A DNA stretch of 12,969 nt, from the NCBI GenBank assembly GCA_041725875.1, contig JBGRQB010000129.1, positions 1-12,969 of the forward strand. The letters are read 5' to 3'. Of this stretch, positions 1 through 7,160 are shown piece after piece (position 1 is the first letter of the stretch; each line of letters opens with the position of its first letter). The position numbers and the translations under genes were made by a program. Under the pieces are notes generated by a model, which made no database searches, had not been told where the DNA came from, and saw only the letters and a list, made by a program, of their open reading frames with translations. This DNA comes from JBGRQB01 sp041725875. GTDB lineage: Bacteria > Bacteroidota > Ignavibacteria > Ignavibacteriales > Melioribacteraceae.

Positions 1-693
1 TTCTTTTCCATAATTGCTCACGATTTGAAGAGTCCGCTCCAATCACTTTTAGGAAATATCCAATTTTTGAGTGATGAATTTGACGAAATGGAAAAATCGG
101 AAGGAAAAATTTTCATCAACAATGTGTTTAAATCAACCAAAACTTTATACTCACTTATTGAGAATCTTCTGGAATGGTCACGAATTCAGCTTGGAAAACT
201 TGAACTGAATTTCGAAATATTTATGATTGACGACCTGATCAAAAAAATAGCTTTACAAATTGAAAATCTCGCAGCCGTTAAAAACATCAATATAGATATT
301 GTAATAAAAAGCAAACCCCGATTAATTGGCGATAAAAATATAATTGAAATCATTTTGAGAAATATTTTATCAAACGCTATTAAATTTTCTTATGAAGAGA
401 GCAAAATTGAGGTAATTTATCTGGTAAAAAACAAGATTGTGAAAATGTCTGTCCGCGACTTTGGAACCGGCATTCCGGAAGAAAACATAAAAAAGCTTTT
501 TTCCGATACAGAAACCGTAACAACTCACGGAACAAAAAATGAAAAAGGAACCGGACTCGGGTTAATTTTATGCAAAGAATTACTTGAAAAATTTAATGGT
601 AAAATCAGTGTAACAAGCAAAGAAAACGAAGGCTCGGTTTTTACAATTGAGTTTCCTTTTTTGGAAAGTATTAAAGACTTAGAAACAGAATAG
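1..693 (+). CDS. Sensor histidine kinase, C-terminal part (5' end off the contig)
   Basis: This is the transmitter core of a two-component sensor kinase, which autophosphorylates on histidine using ATP. The frame is open from base 1, so the protein enters from outside the window; the TTG at base 25 is an internal Leu codon, not a start. The first visible residues, FFSIIAHDLKSPL, are the HisKA H-box, with the phospho-acceptor His at bases 19-21. The HATPase domain follows: N-box IIEIILRNILSNAIKF, G1 box DFGTGIPEENI, G2 box GTGLGLILCKELLEKF, ending in the usual SVFTIEFPF strand. No receiver domain follows the ATPase. The sensory N-terminus is missing, so the signal is unknown. Its 3' end overlaps the convergent transporter gene by 23 bases. 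Assignment to the family is firm; the pathway is unknown. Confidence 0.93.
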   Translation, partial: FFSIIAHDLKSPLQSLLGNIQFLSDEFDEMEKSEGKIFINNVFKSTKTLYSLIENLLEWSRIQLGKLELNFEIFMIDDLIKKIALQIENLAAVKNINIDIVIKSKPRLIGDKNIIEIILRNILSNAIKFSYEESKIEVIYLVKNKIVKMSVRDFGTGIPEENIKKLFSDTETVTTHGTKNEKGTGLGLILCKELLEKFNGKISVTSKENEGSVFTIEFPFLESIKDLETE

Positions 694-1513
694 ATGTTAT
701 TCCCGATACAAGCGCTATTTTTCCAAATTTGTTCAGCTTTTCTTTCCAGAAAAAGAGTGCGCCTGATGTTGTTGCCAGAATAATTCCAATATTAGCAACT
801 GGATAAACAATTATAGCCGGAATCTGATTTAATGCTTCCAATAAAAAATAAGAGCTGAAAATATTTGGAATTCCTAACACTGCTCCTCTTTTTAGCGTAA
901 TCAATTCAATTTTTTCTTTTTTAACAAGTACATAAATCAGCGTATAGAGAAATGCAAAAGAGAAAATTGAAAAAAGAAAAAATGGCTGATCAACAGAGCT
1001 TTTCCATTGATTAAATATTTTCATTCCAAAATCTCCAATTCCTATTCCTGCCAGGAGTGTAAACAGAATGAAATATTCACTAAATGTAAGCTGTTCCTGT
1101 GAAATTGTTTTTAGAGAAAAATAAAACAACACTATTGTTGCAACTGCAAAAAGAAAACCGATTATTTGTGTTAATCCGGGAATTTCATTAAAAAATATTA
1201 TTGATAAAAATATGGGAATTATAACTGACAATCTGGAACTTACCGTAGATAATGCGGCTCCGGCAATATTTACTCCTTTTGTAAAAAGAAAAAATGAAAG
1301 GAAGAAAACCCCTCCCATAAAAGCTCCAAATATCAGAACCTCAGTAGAAAATGAAATTTTTCCTGATTTCAGCATAAAGAAGAAGCCTAACAGACTCGCA
1401 ACAAAGTAGTTGCCCATCAGCAAAACTACGGGGTTTCCTTTTTTTGAATCGTTGTGTTTAAGAATTAAAGCTATACTTGTTGAGCATATTATTGTTAATA
1501 AGAGATTAAGCAT
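671..1513 (-). CDS. EamA/DMT-superfamily membrane transporter (second of a tandem pair)
   Basis: A 280-residue, very hydrophobic protein with about ten predicted membrane helices, the size and pattern of drug/metabolite transporter (DMT) proteins built from two EamA repeats. The first helix starts at once (MLNLLLTIICSTSIALIL). The second repeat appears to begin around residues 140-165 (FSEYFILFTLLAGIGIGDFG), and the C-terminal half contains the family-like stretch IIVYPVANIGIILATTSG. Substrate cannot be read from sequence; known members move amino acids, nucleotide sugars or drugs across the inner membrane. The ATG overlaps the stop of the upstream transporter gene by 8 bases (ATGCTTAA on the minus strand) and has no clear Shine-Dalgarno of its own, so translation is probably coupled. 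Divergent from standard EamA; family call likely rather than certain. Confidence 0.82.
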   Translation of the reverse strand: MLNLLLTIICSTSIALILKHNDSKKGNPVVLLMGNYFVASLLGFFFMLKSGKISFSTEVLIFGAFMGGVFFLSFFLFTKGVNIAGAALSTVSSRLSVIIPIFLSIIFFNEIPGLTQIIGFLFAVATIVLFYFSLKTISQEQLTFSEYFILFTLLAGIGIGDFGMKIFNQWKSSVDQPFFLFSIFSFAFLYTLIYVLVKKEKIELITLKRGAVLGIPNIFSSYFLLEALNQIPAIIVYPVANIGIILATTSGALFFWKEKLNKFGKIALVSGITSILFLSL

Positions 1514-2381
1514 TTTTGAGTCTGTGTTGTTTATATTTATAAAAAATAATTCCGCTCACTATAAAAGCAGCACCGGCAATTTCTTTCAAATCCATAAGTT
1601 CACTTAAAAACCAATAGCCAAACAGACTGGCAAAAATCGGTTCGAGTGAAAATGTGAGAACAATAAACATCGGACTAACAAATTTCTGCGCCCACACATA
1701 AACAAAATAGCAGAAGAGTGTACCAAATAATCCGAGATATATTAAAGAATAAATTGCATTTTCAGAGAGTGAATTCCAGTTATTATCAAAAATTACAAAC
1801 GCAATAAGAGTTACAATTGTAGCTCCCAAAAACTGATATGTAATTAACGCCAGCGTTTCCGATTTTACAACAAACTTCCCTGCCAAAATAAAATGAAATG
1901 CACAGGTAAACGCTGTTACTAAAGTTATTAAATCGCCCAAATTTATCTCTTCACCCGGAGTGAACGTAAGAAGAAATACTCCGAAAAAGACTATCAGAAT
2001 TGCAATTACTTCAAACTTGCTAAAATTCTGTTTCCAGAAAAGGAAGAGAAAAAGAGGAACAAGAATTACTGCTATTCCTGTTATAAATGCACTGTGTCCG
2101 GTTGTTGTGAATTGCAGACCAATAACTTGCGAGCTGTAAATAATTCCCAGTAATAAACCAAGAATCATTCCTCTGTAAAATGAGGGAAAGTGTAATAACG
2201 ATTTTCTATCTTTTATCAGCAGATATAAAACCATTGGAATTGCGGCAATTAAACATCTGGCAAAAACCAGAAAATATTCGTTGGTTTCTGCTATAATACC
2301 TTTTATTACCACAAAAGTGGAGCCCCAAACTATTGTTACAAGCAACAATAGTATCATATATTTATCAAAAAATTTCCGCAT
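1506..2381 (-). CDS. EamA/DMT-superfamily membrane transporter (first of a tandem pair)
   Basis: A 291-residue inner-membrane protein of the EamA (DMT) family. The start MRKFFDKY is followed by a first helix with the typical IVWGSTFVVIKG, and later by FTTTGHSAFITGIAVILVPLFLFLFW, a well-known EamA repeat-1 pattern. Repeat 2 contains LVTAFTCAFHFILAGKFV and ends with VLTFSLEPIFASLFGYWFLSE, again classic for the family. About ten membrane helices are visible. The ATG at 2381 is chosen because AGGA lies five bases upstream; an in-frame TTG 45 bases further upstream has no such site. The gene lies 73 bases after the Cache kinase and overlaps the next transporter by 8 bases, so at least the two transporters form one operon. 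Substrate is not determinable. Confidence 0.92.
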   Translation of the reverse strand: MRKFFDKYMILLLLVTIVWGSTFVVIKGIIAETNEYFLVFARCLIAAIPMVLYLLIKDRKSLLHFPSFYRGMILGLLLGIIYSSQVIGLQFTTTGHSAFITGIAVILVPLFLFLFWKQNFSKFEVIAILIVFFGVFLLTFTPGEEINLGDLITLVTAFTCAFHFILAGKFVVKSETLALITYQFLGATIVTLIAFVIFDNNWNSLSENAIYSLIYLGLFGTLFCYFVYVWAQKFVSPMFIVLTFSLEPIFASLFGYWFLSELMDLKEIAGAAFIVSGIIFYKYKQHRLKNA

Positions 2382-2386
2382 AGTTT

Positions 2387-2390
2387 TCCT
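2387..2390 (-). promoter_or_regulatory. Shine-Dalgarno site deciding the start of the first EamA gene
   Basis: AGGA on the minus strand, five bases before the ATG at 2381. It supports that ATG over the in-frame upstream TTG at 2426. Confidence 0.6.
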
Positions 2391-2403
2391 GAAAATGTTC
2401 TGC

Positions 2404-2437
2404 AAATATAGTGTTTTCTCCAACAACCACTATATTT
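2404..2437. repeat. Inverted repeat between the Cache kinase and the transporter pair
   Basis: A perfect 10-base inverted repeat: AAATATAGTG at 2404-2413 and CACTATATTT at 2428-2437, with a 14-base loop. It sits between the stop of the kinase gene and the Shine-Dalgarno of the first EamA gene, both on minus. The stem is AT-rich and is not followed by a T-run in the minus direction, so it is a poor intrinsic terminator. It may be an operator or a weak mRNA hairpin. Confidence 0.4.
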
Positions 2438-2454
2438 TTATGAACCGCAGGAAA

Positions 2455-4695
2455 CTAGTTAAAAATCACGGTAAACTTTGTGCCTGTCTGCTTTTTACTG
2501 TTAACATAAATTTCAGCGTTATTAAGTTCACAATATTTTTTGACAAGCGCTAGTCCGAGTCCGTTACCCTCAAATCTTCTTGTATACCCCTGTTCTTCCT
2601 GAGAAAATGGCAAAAACAAATCAGGCAGATATTCTTCTTTTATTCCTATTCCCGTATCTGAAATTTCAACAGCTGTTTTATCTTCTTTTGTATAAAGTTT
2701 AATTGCAATATTTCCCTCTTCGGTATATTTTATTGCATTATCAATCAGGTTGTTAAAAATTTGTGATACGGTATATTCATCAATATGAATTTTAAAATCT
2801 CCAGAAAAATGATAATTTAATTCCAAATTTTTCTTTTCAGCCAGAGGTTTAAATTCAAAAAACAACGGTTCAAGAACTTCTTCTCCCAAAAGAATATCCT
2901 GCGGATAATGATGATATGAACCAGTTTGTAATTCAGACATATTCAACAAAAGATCTATGGTTCTGATAATTCTTTTACCGGCATTGCCTATAATTTTGAA
3001 AACATCTTCAAGTTCGCTATCGATATTCCGCGACAATTCTTCCTGAAGCAGACTTGTAAAACTTAAAATAGTATTAATTGGTGTTCTTATTTCGTGTGAC
3101 ATTTGAGCAAGAAATTCAGATTTCATTTTATCAGCTTTTTCCGCTTTCTCCTTTGCTTCTTTCATTTTTTGTTCAGCAAGAACCAGATCACTTACATCTC
3201 TTGAAATTGTTGCAATTGCAATAACATTTCCTTCATAATCTTTTATAGGCGTAGCAGTTACGCTGATACTTAAAGCTTTTCCTTCTTTTGTTTTCTCTTC
3301 CCTGCCAAAGGGAATTATCTCGTCTTTATATCCGGCAAAAACATTTTCAAGTTTTTCTTTTAATCCCTTAGGAAGATTTTTTATCGTCTCTCCCATTACC
3401 TCAGTTTCAGTCCACCCAAACAGATTTACAAAACCTTTATTTACTCTTATTATTTCAAATTTTCTGTTGATAATAACAATTGCATCAGATGTATTATTAA
3501 TAAAGGAATCGAGCTCGTTGTAGGAAGTCATTAGATTGGTAACAAAATAATCAAACGAGTTTTTTAACGTAACAATTTCATTTTTTTCTTTTGCAAGTTC
3601 CTTTTCTATTTTTCTTCTTGTCAGACTTTCAAATTTCCCCGAAGTGATTCTGGCATAATCTGCCAGAGCAAGAATTGGTTCAATCCATTTATCTATCGTT
3701 TTATATAAAATTAAATTAATTGCAATGATGAAGAACAACCCGAACAACACCTGAATTGCAATAATTTTGTAGATAGATGCATATATTTCACTTTTAGGAA
3801 CCACAACAATAAAGCTCCAGTTGCCTGTTTCCACCGGAGTGTAAAACATTAACGATTCTTTTCCTGTATTTGGATCCACAGTTTCGTAAAAACCTTCCAT
3901 TCCTTCTTCAATTTCAGAGGCAATTGCCATTAACTCTTTGTTTTTACTTTTTGTTGCCCATTCGTTAATTGTAAGTTTGCCTATTTTAGAACTGTCCTTA
4001 AAGGACACAAAAGTACCTGAATTACTGACAAGAAGTGCATATCCGCTTTCATATACTTTTATTTTTTTGATTATGTTATGAAAATTTTCAGGTGTTGAAT
4101 CAACTCCGGTTATACCGATAAATTTTCCATCTTTCATAATCGGACAAATAAAACTTACCAGCAGAAGTTTTTCATAAATGTAGGGATCTGATATTTTATA
4201 AGTCCCTGTTCTTTTAGGTTCAAGGTACCAGTCGGAAATATCCATATTTACTCCAACTTCGAGCTTCGGAATTCCGCTTTCCCTTAATTTATTCCAATAT
4301 GGTAAAAATCTTCCGGTTGAATCACTCCCCTGTTTGTTTTTGTATTTGTTATCTGCCCCGTCAAACTGATTTGGTTCATAATTTGCGAAAACACCCAAAA
4401 CTTTTCTGTGTTCTTCCAGAAAATGCTGCAGAATATTGTTAACCTGTTCACGCGAAATAGGTGTAATTTGCTCAAAAGTAGTGGCAAATGTCTGCGCCTT
4501 TGAAAGATAGGCCAACATTTCTGCATTAAACTCATTTGCATATTTTCGCGAAAGAATTTGAGCATTTTCATATTCTTTTTCAATTACAAATTTGTAACTG
4601 AAATAAACTATGACTGATGTGAATAAAAGTATTACTAGAAATGCCGCTGATGTTACCTTAAGAATTATGTCAGTTCGTATAGATCTGCTATTCAT
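2455..4695 (-). CDS. Membrane sensor histidine kinase: Cache - PAS - HisKA - HATPase
   Basis: A sensor kinase of 746 residues. Counting from the ATG at 4695: a membrane helix at about 11-34; a periplasmic double-Cache-like domain at about 40-305, with the characteristic SDWYLEP, KISDPYIYEK and GKFIGITGVDST elements; a second membrane helix at about 310-332; a HAMP-like stretch (WIEPILALADYARITSGKF); a PAS domain at about 392-500; a coiled linker; the H-box EFLAQMSHEIRTPINTI with His534; the N-box IFNNLIDNAIKYTEEGN; and G-boxes DTGIGIKEEYL and GNGLGLALVKKY. Cache domains of this kind bind small ligands such as amino or carboxylic acids. No response regulator is encoded nearby, so it is an orphan kinase here. 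GAGGG five bases before the ATG favours this start over a TTG 12 bases upstream. It begins 56 bases after the dinB stop and could be co-transcribed with it. Confidence 0.95.
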   Translation of the reverse strand: MNSRSIRTDIILKVTSAAFLVILLFTSVIVYFSYKFVIEKEYENAQILSRKYANEFNAEMLAYLSKAQTFATTFEQITPISREQVNNILQHFLEEHRKVLGVFANYEPNQFDGADNKYKNKQGSDSTGRFLPYWNKLRESGIPKLEVGVNMDISDWYLEPKRTGTYKISDPYIYEKLLLVSFICPIMKDGKFIGITGVDSTPENFHNIIKKIKVYESGYALLVSNSGTFVSFKDSSKIGKLTINEWATKSKNKELMAIASEIEEGMEGFYETVDPNTGKESLMFYTPVETGNWSFIVVVPKSEIYASIYKIIAIQVLFGLFFIIAINLILYKTIDKWIEPILALADYARITSGKFESLTRRKIEKELAKEKNEIVTLKNSFDYFVTNLMTSYNELDSFINNTSDAIVIINRKFEIIRVNKGFVNLFGWTETEVMGETIKNLPKGLKEKLENVFAGYKDEIIPFGREEKTKEGKALSISVTATPIKDYEGNVIAIATISRDVSDLVLAEQKMKEAKEKAEKADKMKSEFLAQMSHEIRTPINTILSFTSLLQEELSRNIDSELEDVFKIIGNAGKRIIRTIDLLLNMSELQTGSYHHYPQDILLGEEVLEPLFFEFKPLAEKKNLELNYHFSGDFKIHIDEYTVSQIFNNLIDNAIKYTEEGNIAIKLYTKEDKTAVEISDTGIGIKEEYLPDLFLPFSQEEQGYTRRFEGNGLGLALVKKYCELNNAEIYVNSKKQTGTKFTVIFN

Positions 4696-4700
4696 TTTAA

Positions 4701-4705
4701 CCCTC
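4701..4705 (-). promoter_or_regulatory. Shine-Dalgarno site deciding the start of the Cache kinase
   Basis: GAGGG on the minus strand, five bases before the ATG at 4695. The alternative in-frame TTG at 4707 overlaps this site, so the ATG is preferred. Confidence 0.6.
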
Positions 4706-4751
4706 AATTTCTCATCTAGTATTACAATATAGTTAATTATTTCAATTACGG

Positions 4752-5912
4752 CTATTTTTTTTCATTTATTCCTATATTGATGGAAGAAAAACCAAAATTG
4801 TCTCTTATTTTAGTTACAGCGCGTAACATTTTTTTTCTGAGTATATCTTCATCTTCAAAAAGTTCTTCCTGCTCGGCAAATTCACAAAAATTTGTTAATC
4901 CCACTCCTATTAATCTTATACTAACTCTTCTGGTATATGCTTTTTCAAACATCTCTCTGGCTGTTTCATAAACAGTTTTGTCATCATCTGTCGGGTAAAT
5001 TGTTTTTGATCTGGTTAGTGTTGCAAAATCGGAATACCTCAATTTCATTGTTATTGTTGAAGCAAGCCAGTTTTTATCTCTTAAAATCTGGCAGACTTCC
5101 CCTGTAAGCTTAAACAAGGTGTTTTCAACCTTTTCTATATTCATAACATCTTCACTGTAGGTTCTTTCTTTTGAGATGCTTTTTCTTTCCTGTGCCGGAT
5201 TTACAATTTCTGATCCCCGTCCGTTTGCTTTTTTCCAAAGGGAAATACCGGCTTTACCATATGCTGCCGACCAATATTCTTCCGGCAGCTTTAGTACATC
5301 TTCAACCTTTTCTATCCCTTTGTTTTTGAGCTGCGGAAGTGTTTGTCTGCCCACTCCGGGAATTGCGCTCAAAGGCATTTTACTCAAAAATTCCTTTTCC
5401 ATTCCCGCTTTTACATGAGTAATACCTTTAGGTTTGAAAAAATCGGAAGCTATTTTTGCAATGGTTTTGTTGGAAGCAATTCCTATTGAACAAGGCAGTT
5501 TCAACTCTTCCCAGATTTCATTCTGCAACCTTATGGCAAAATTGCCCATTTCACCATACATATGCGAAGTGCCTGAAAAATCGAGATAAAATTCATCGAT
5601 GGAGGTTTGTTCAATTACAGGAGCATATTTTTCAAGAAGTGCTTTTACCTGTTTCGAGTGCTTGCTGTATTCTTTCATATGACCTTTTACATATTCTCCG
5701 TGAGGACAAAGTTTATATGCCGTTCTGATAGGCATTGCCGAATGCAGACCAAATTGACGTGCTTCGTATGAACAGGCCGCAATAACTCCTCTGCCATATC
5801 CGGCTTTAGGATCAGCTCCTACAATTACAGGTTTCCCTATAAGTGAAGGATTTAATAATCTTTCAACCGATACAAAAAATGCATCCAGATCCAAATGGAA
5901 AATCGTTTTCAT
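4752..5912 (-). CDS. dinB: DNA polymerase IV (Y-family translesion polymerase)
   Basis: Low-fidelity polymerase that copies past damaged template bases. From the ATG at 5912 the protein has 386 residues, beginning MKTIFHLDLDAFFVSVE. Asp8, and Asp106-Glu107 in SIDEFYLDFSG, match the three metal-binding carboxylates of the family, and Phe13 of DAFF is the steric-gate position. GRGVIAACSYEAR and LPCSIGIASNKTIAKIASDF are finger and palm motifs; IPGVGRQTLPQLKNKGI is the thumb helix-hairpin-helix. The little-finger domain ends near EQEELFEDED, where QEELF fits the sliding-clamp-binding pentapeptide. The protein looks complete. An in-frame TTG 15 bases upstream is less likely; no clear Shine-Dalgarno is seen for either. 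In many Bacteroidota dinB sits beside an error-prone-type dnaE; here the dnaE pieces are 1.2 kb or more away, on either side of a rearranged segment. Confidence 0.97.
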   Translation of the reverse strand: MKTIFHLDLDAFFVSVERLLNPSLIGKPVIVGADPKAGYGRGVIAACSYEARQFGLHSAMPIRTAYKLCPHGEYVKGHMKEYSKHSKQVKALLEKYAPVIEQTSIDEFYLDFSGTSHMYGEMGNFAIRLQNEIWEELKLPCSIGIASNKTIAKIASDFFKPKGITHVKAGMEKEFLSKMPLSAIPGVGRQTLPQLKNKGIEKVEDVLKLPEEYWSAAYGKAGISLWKKANGRGSEIVNPAQERKSISKERTYSEDVMNIEKVENTLFKLTGEVCQILRDKNWLASTITMKLRYSDFATLTRSKTIYPTDDDKTVYETAREMFEKAYTRRVSIRLIGVGLTNFCEFAEQEELFEDEDILRKKMLRAVTKIRDNFGFSSINIGINEKK

Positions 5913-6035
5913 AATTGTAAATAGCAAGCTTGACTCAAAGTCTTTGTCTGATCATATTGGCATAAATATAATCAAATATGAATAAATTGCGAGTATATTC
6001 AGATAATAATTAACAATTTATCAATATTCATTTTG

Positions 6036-6665
6036 CTAAATTGTTTCCCCCCATTTGTTTATATGAATATGTTTTTCTACTTCTCTTTCTTTTTGTTTTG
6101 GAACCACCGCCAAATCAGCTTTCTGCCCAAAAGGAATTAAAGCTGCTATTTCCAGTTCTTTTGGGATATTCAACAAACTTTTCATTTCAACTGTTCTTTG
6201 CGGAATATATGTTACCCCGTACAAATCTTCTTCTGTTATTGCCAAAAGAATATTTTCAATACAGCACCAGACAGATGCAAAACAGTTTAAGTCATAGATA
6301 TTTTGGCTTTCCTTTATTTCTGTCTTAGGTTTATAAACCACAATTAATAATTCCGGTGCCTGTAACAACATACTCTTCTGCTTCGGGATAGCATCCAGAT
6401 ACATATCTGCCATAAAATTATCTTCTTCAAACAATATGTTTTTCAGGTTTTGAGGACTGATCTTTCCTGATAAATCTTCTGTTTTTACAACAGCTTTTCT
6501 GAGTCCAGGGTCTTTTATCAACATAAAATCCCATTCCCGTTTATGATTGTATGAAGGTGCTTTTATTCCTGCATCCAAAATCCTGGAAATTTTTTCTTCT
6601 TCAACTTCTTTTTGGGAAAAATCGCGAATGCTTCTTCTATTTTCTATGACTTTATAAAATTCCAT
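6036..6665 (-). CDS. Nitroreductase-family FMN oxidoreductase
   Basis: A 209-residue protein of the NAD(P)H-dependent nitroreductase fold, which uses FMN to reduce nitro compounds, quinones or related substrates. The N-terminal RRSIRDFS (residues 10-17) is the usual phosphate-binding FMN motif; APSYNHKREW (36-45) takes the place of the common APSxxNxQPW loop. LNCFASVWCCIENILLAI (126-143) corresponds to the helix before the GL-type motif, here EEDLYGVTYIP, and IPFGQKAD (177-184) is the usual C-terminal IPxGxP-like turn. The Tyr-Asn-His-Lys version of the second motif is not the standard one, so substrate cannot be inferred. A strong AAGGAG lies four bases before the ATG. It follows the DUF3795 gene on the same strand after a gap that holds a long hairpin. 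Confidence 0.9.
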   Translation of the reverse strand: MEFYKVIENRRSIRDFSQKEVEEEKISRILDAGIKAPSYNHKREWDFMLIKDPGLRKAVVKTEDLSGKISPQNLKNILFEEDNFMADMYLDAIPKQKSMLLQAPELLIVVYKPKTEIKESQNIYDLNCFASVWCCIENILLAITEEDLYGVTYIPQRTVEMKSLLNIPKELEIAALIPFGQKADLAVVPKQKEREVEKHIHINKWGETI

Positions 6666-6669
6666 TTCT

Positions 6670-6675
6670 CTCCTT
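6670..6675 (-). promoter_or_regulatory. Shine-Dalgarno of the nitroreductase gene
   Basis: AAGGAG on the minus strand, four bases before the ATG at 6665. It lies just downstream of the GC-rich hairpin at 6681-6719, so folding of that hairpin could affect ribosome access or mRNA decay. Confidence 0.65.
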
Positions 6676-6680
6676 AAACC

Positions 6681-6719
6681 ATTACAGACTTCCCGCCCCC
6701 ACGGCGAAAAGTCCGTAAT
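6681..6719 (-). repeat. Long GC-rich hairpin between DUF3795 and nitroreductase genes
   Basis: Two 17-base arms (6681-6697 and 6703-6719) flank a 5-base loop. On the plus strand the arms have three mismatches (A/C, C/A, C/A), but in minus-strand RNA all three become G-U wobbles, giving 17 continuous pairs. The element is therefore best read as an RNA structure in the minus transcript, the direction of both flanking genes. Its GC-rich core stands out in an AT-rich contig. No T-run follows it on minus (the next bases are GGTTTAAGG), so it is not a textbook terminator. It may be a processing or stability hairpin, or a dispersed palindromic (REP-like) repeat; only a genome-wide search can tell. 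Confidence 0.6.
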
Positions 6720-6728
6720 TTTATGTTA

Positions 6729-7073
6729 TTAGCGCCCTACCCTGATATCCTCAAGATTTGCTTTTGCTTCACCGGAAAATGAATGCACTTTGCCCAAAGT
6801 TTCACATCCATAATCTTCACAAAAAGCACAGTTTTCTAAACTTTTACCCATAGAGCATTTTCTTATTTCACATATACTGCAATGAGAAAACAATGGCCCC
6901 TCTTCTGATAAACATCCTGCACAATTAATTGTTTTGGGATCGATATCAATATTAAATTGTTCACTCCATTCTTTGGAAGTTTCCTGCCTTATTTCATCAC
7001 TGTTTGTTTTATATGCCTTATACGCCCCGCAGTCCCCGCAATCCAATCCGCAATGTGCCAAAAACTTTTCCAT
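6729..7073 (-). CDS. Cysteine-rich DUF3795 protein
   Basis: A 114-residue protein with 11 cysteines. The N-terminal HCGLDCGDCGAYKAY is the signature of DUF3795, and further cysteine pairs follow (NCAGC, HCSICEIRKC, NCAFCEDYGC). The spacing suggests metal binding, zinc or iron-sulfur, but the family has no established function and no catalytic residues can be named. The ATG at 7073 is chosen: AAAAGGAG lies five bases before it, and family members begin a few residues before the first Cys. An in-frame ATG at 7112 would add 13 residues, has no Shine-Dalgarno and abuts the palindrome at 7116-7145. The gene is divergent from the dnaE C-terminal piece and shares its upstream region. Confidence 0.88.
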   Translation of the reverse strand: MEKFLAHCGLDCGDCGAYKAYKTNSDEIRQETSKEWSEQFNIDIDPKTINCAGCLSEEGPLFSHCSICEIRKCSMGKSLENCAFCEDYGCETLGKVHSFSGEAKANLEDIRVGR

Positions 7074-7078
7074 TAACA

Positions 7079-7086
7079 CTCCTTTT
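7079..7086 (-). promoter_or_regulatory. Shine-Dalgarno deciding the start of the DUF3795 gene
   Basis: AAAAGGAG on the minus strand, five bases before the ATG at 7073. This places the true start 39 bases inside the longest open frame. Confidence 0.7.
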
Positions 7087-7115
7087 AACTTGATTAATTC
7101 CTCATATTCCATTTA

Positions 7116-7145
7116 ATTAGTAGTGTACAAATGTACACTACTAAT
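7116..7145. promoter_or_regulatory. Perfect 30-bp palindrome, probable operator of a divergent promoter region
   Basis: ATTAGTAGTGTACA (7116-7129), two bases AA, then its exact complement TGTACACTACTAAT (7132-7145): 14 of 14 positions match. It lies in the 87-base gap between the divergent starts of the DUF3795 gene and the dnaE C-terminal piece, ending 15 bases before the latter's ATG. It contains GTAC-N4-GTAC, the same layout as the GAAC-N4-GTTC LexA box of Gram-positives, and also TACA-N2-TGTA, the core of CopY/BlaI/MecI operators. The sequence shows a dimeric-repressor-type site; which repressor binds is inference, and no repressor gene is in the window. No second copy was found before dinB or before the dnaE N-terminal piece. 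Confidence 0.65.
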
Positions 7146-7151
7146 ATAGTG

Positions 7152-7158
7152 AAAAGGA
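7152..7158 (+). promoter_or_regulatory. Shine-Dalgarno of the dnaE C-terminal piece
   Basis: AAAAGGA two bases before the ATG at 7161. The spacing is short. The alternative ATG at 7131 lies inside the palindrome and has no such site. Confidence 0.45.
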
Positions 7159-7160
7159 AT

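Noticed and set aside
1212..1607. Two 65-codon plus-strand frames inside the transporter genes
   Set aside because: They lie antisense to clear membrane-protein coding sequence, have no family features and no ribosome sites.
2404..2437. Intrinsic terminator after the Cache kinase
   Set aside because: The stem is AT-rich with a 14-base loop and no T-run follows on the minus strand; kept only as an inverted repeat.
4284..4583. 99-codon minus-strand frame inside the Cache domain gene
   Set aside because: It is a same-strand, out-of-frame shadow; the main frame shows recognisable Cache motifs throughout.
5176..5728. Plus-strand frames antisense to dinB
   Set aside because: They are shadows of a strongly conserved gene on the other strand.
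5913..6035. A copy of the palindrome or a LexA-like box in front of dinB
   Set aside because: No TACA-N2-TGTA, GTAC-N4-GTAC or comparable perfect dyad was found there by eye. Weak promoter-like AT-rich stretches are present but not distinctive.
7074..7112. ATG at 7112 as start of the DUF3795 gene
   Set aside because: The ATG at 7073 has a strong AAAAGGAG at ideal spacing, and the family motif begins seven residues later; the extra 13 residues look unlike the family.
7131..7160. ATG at 7131 as start of the dnaE C-terminal piece
   Set aside because: It lies inside the palindrome and has no Shine-Dalgarno. The ATG at 7161 has AAAAGGA just before it. The longer start is not excluded.
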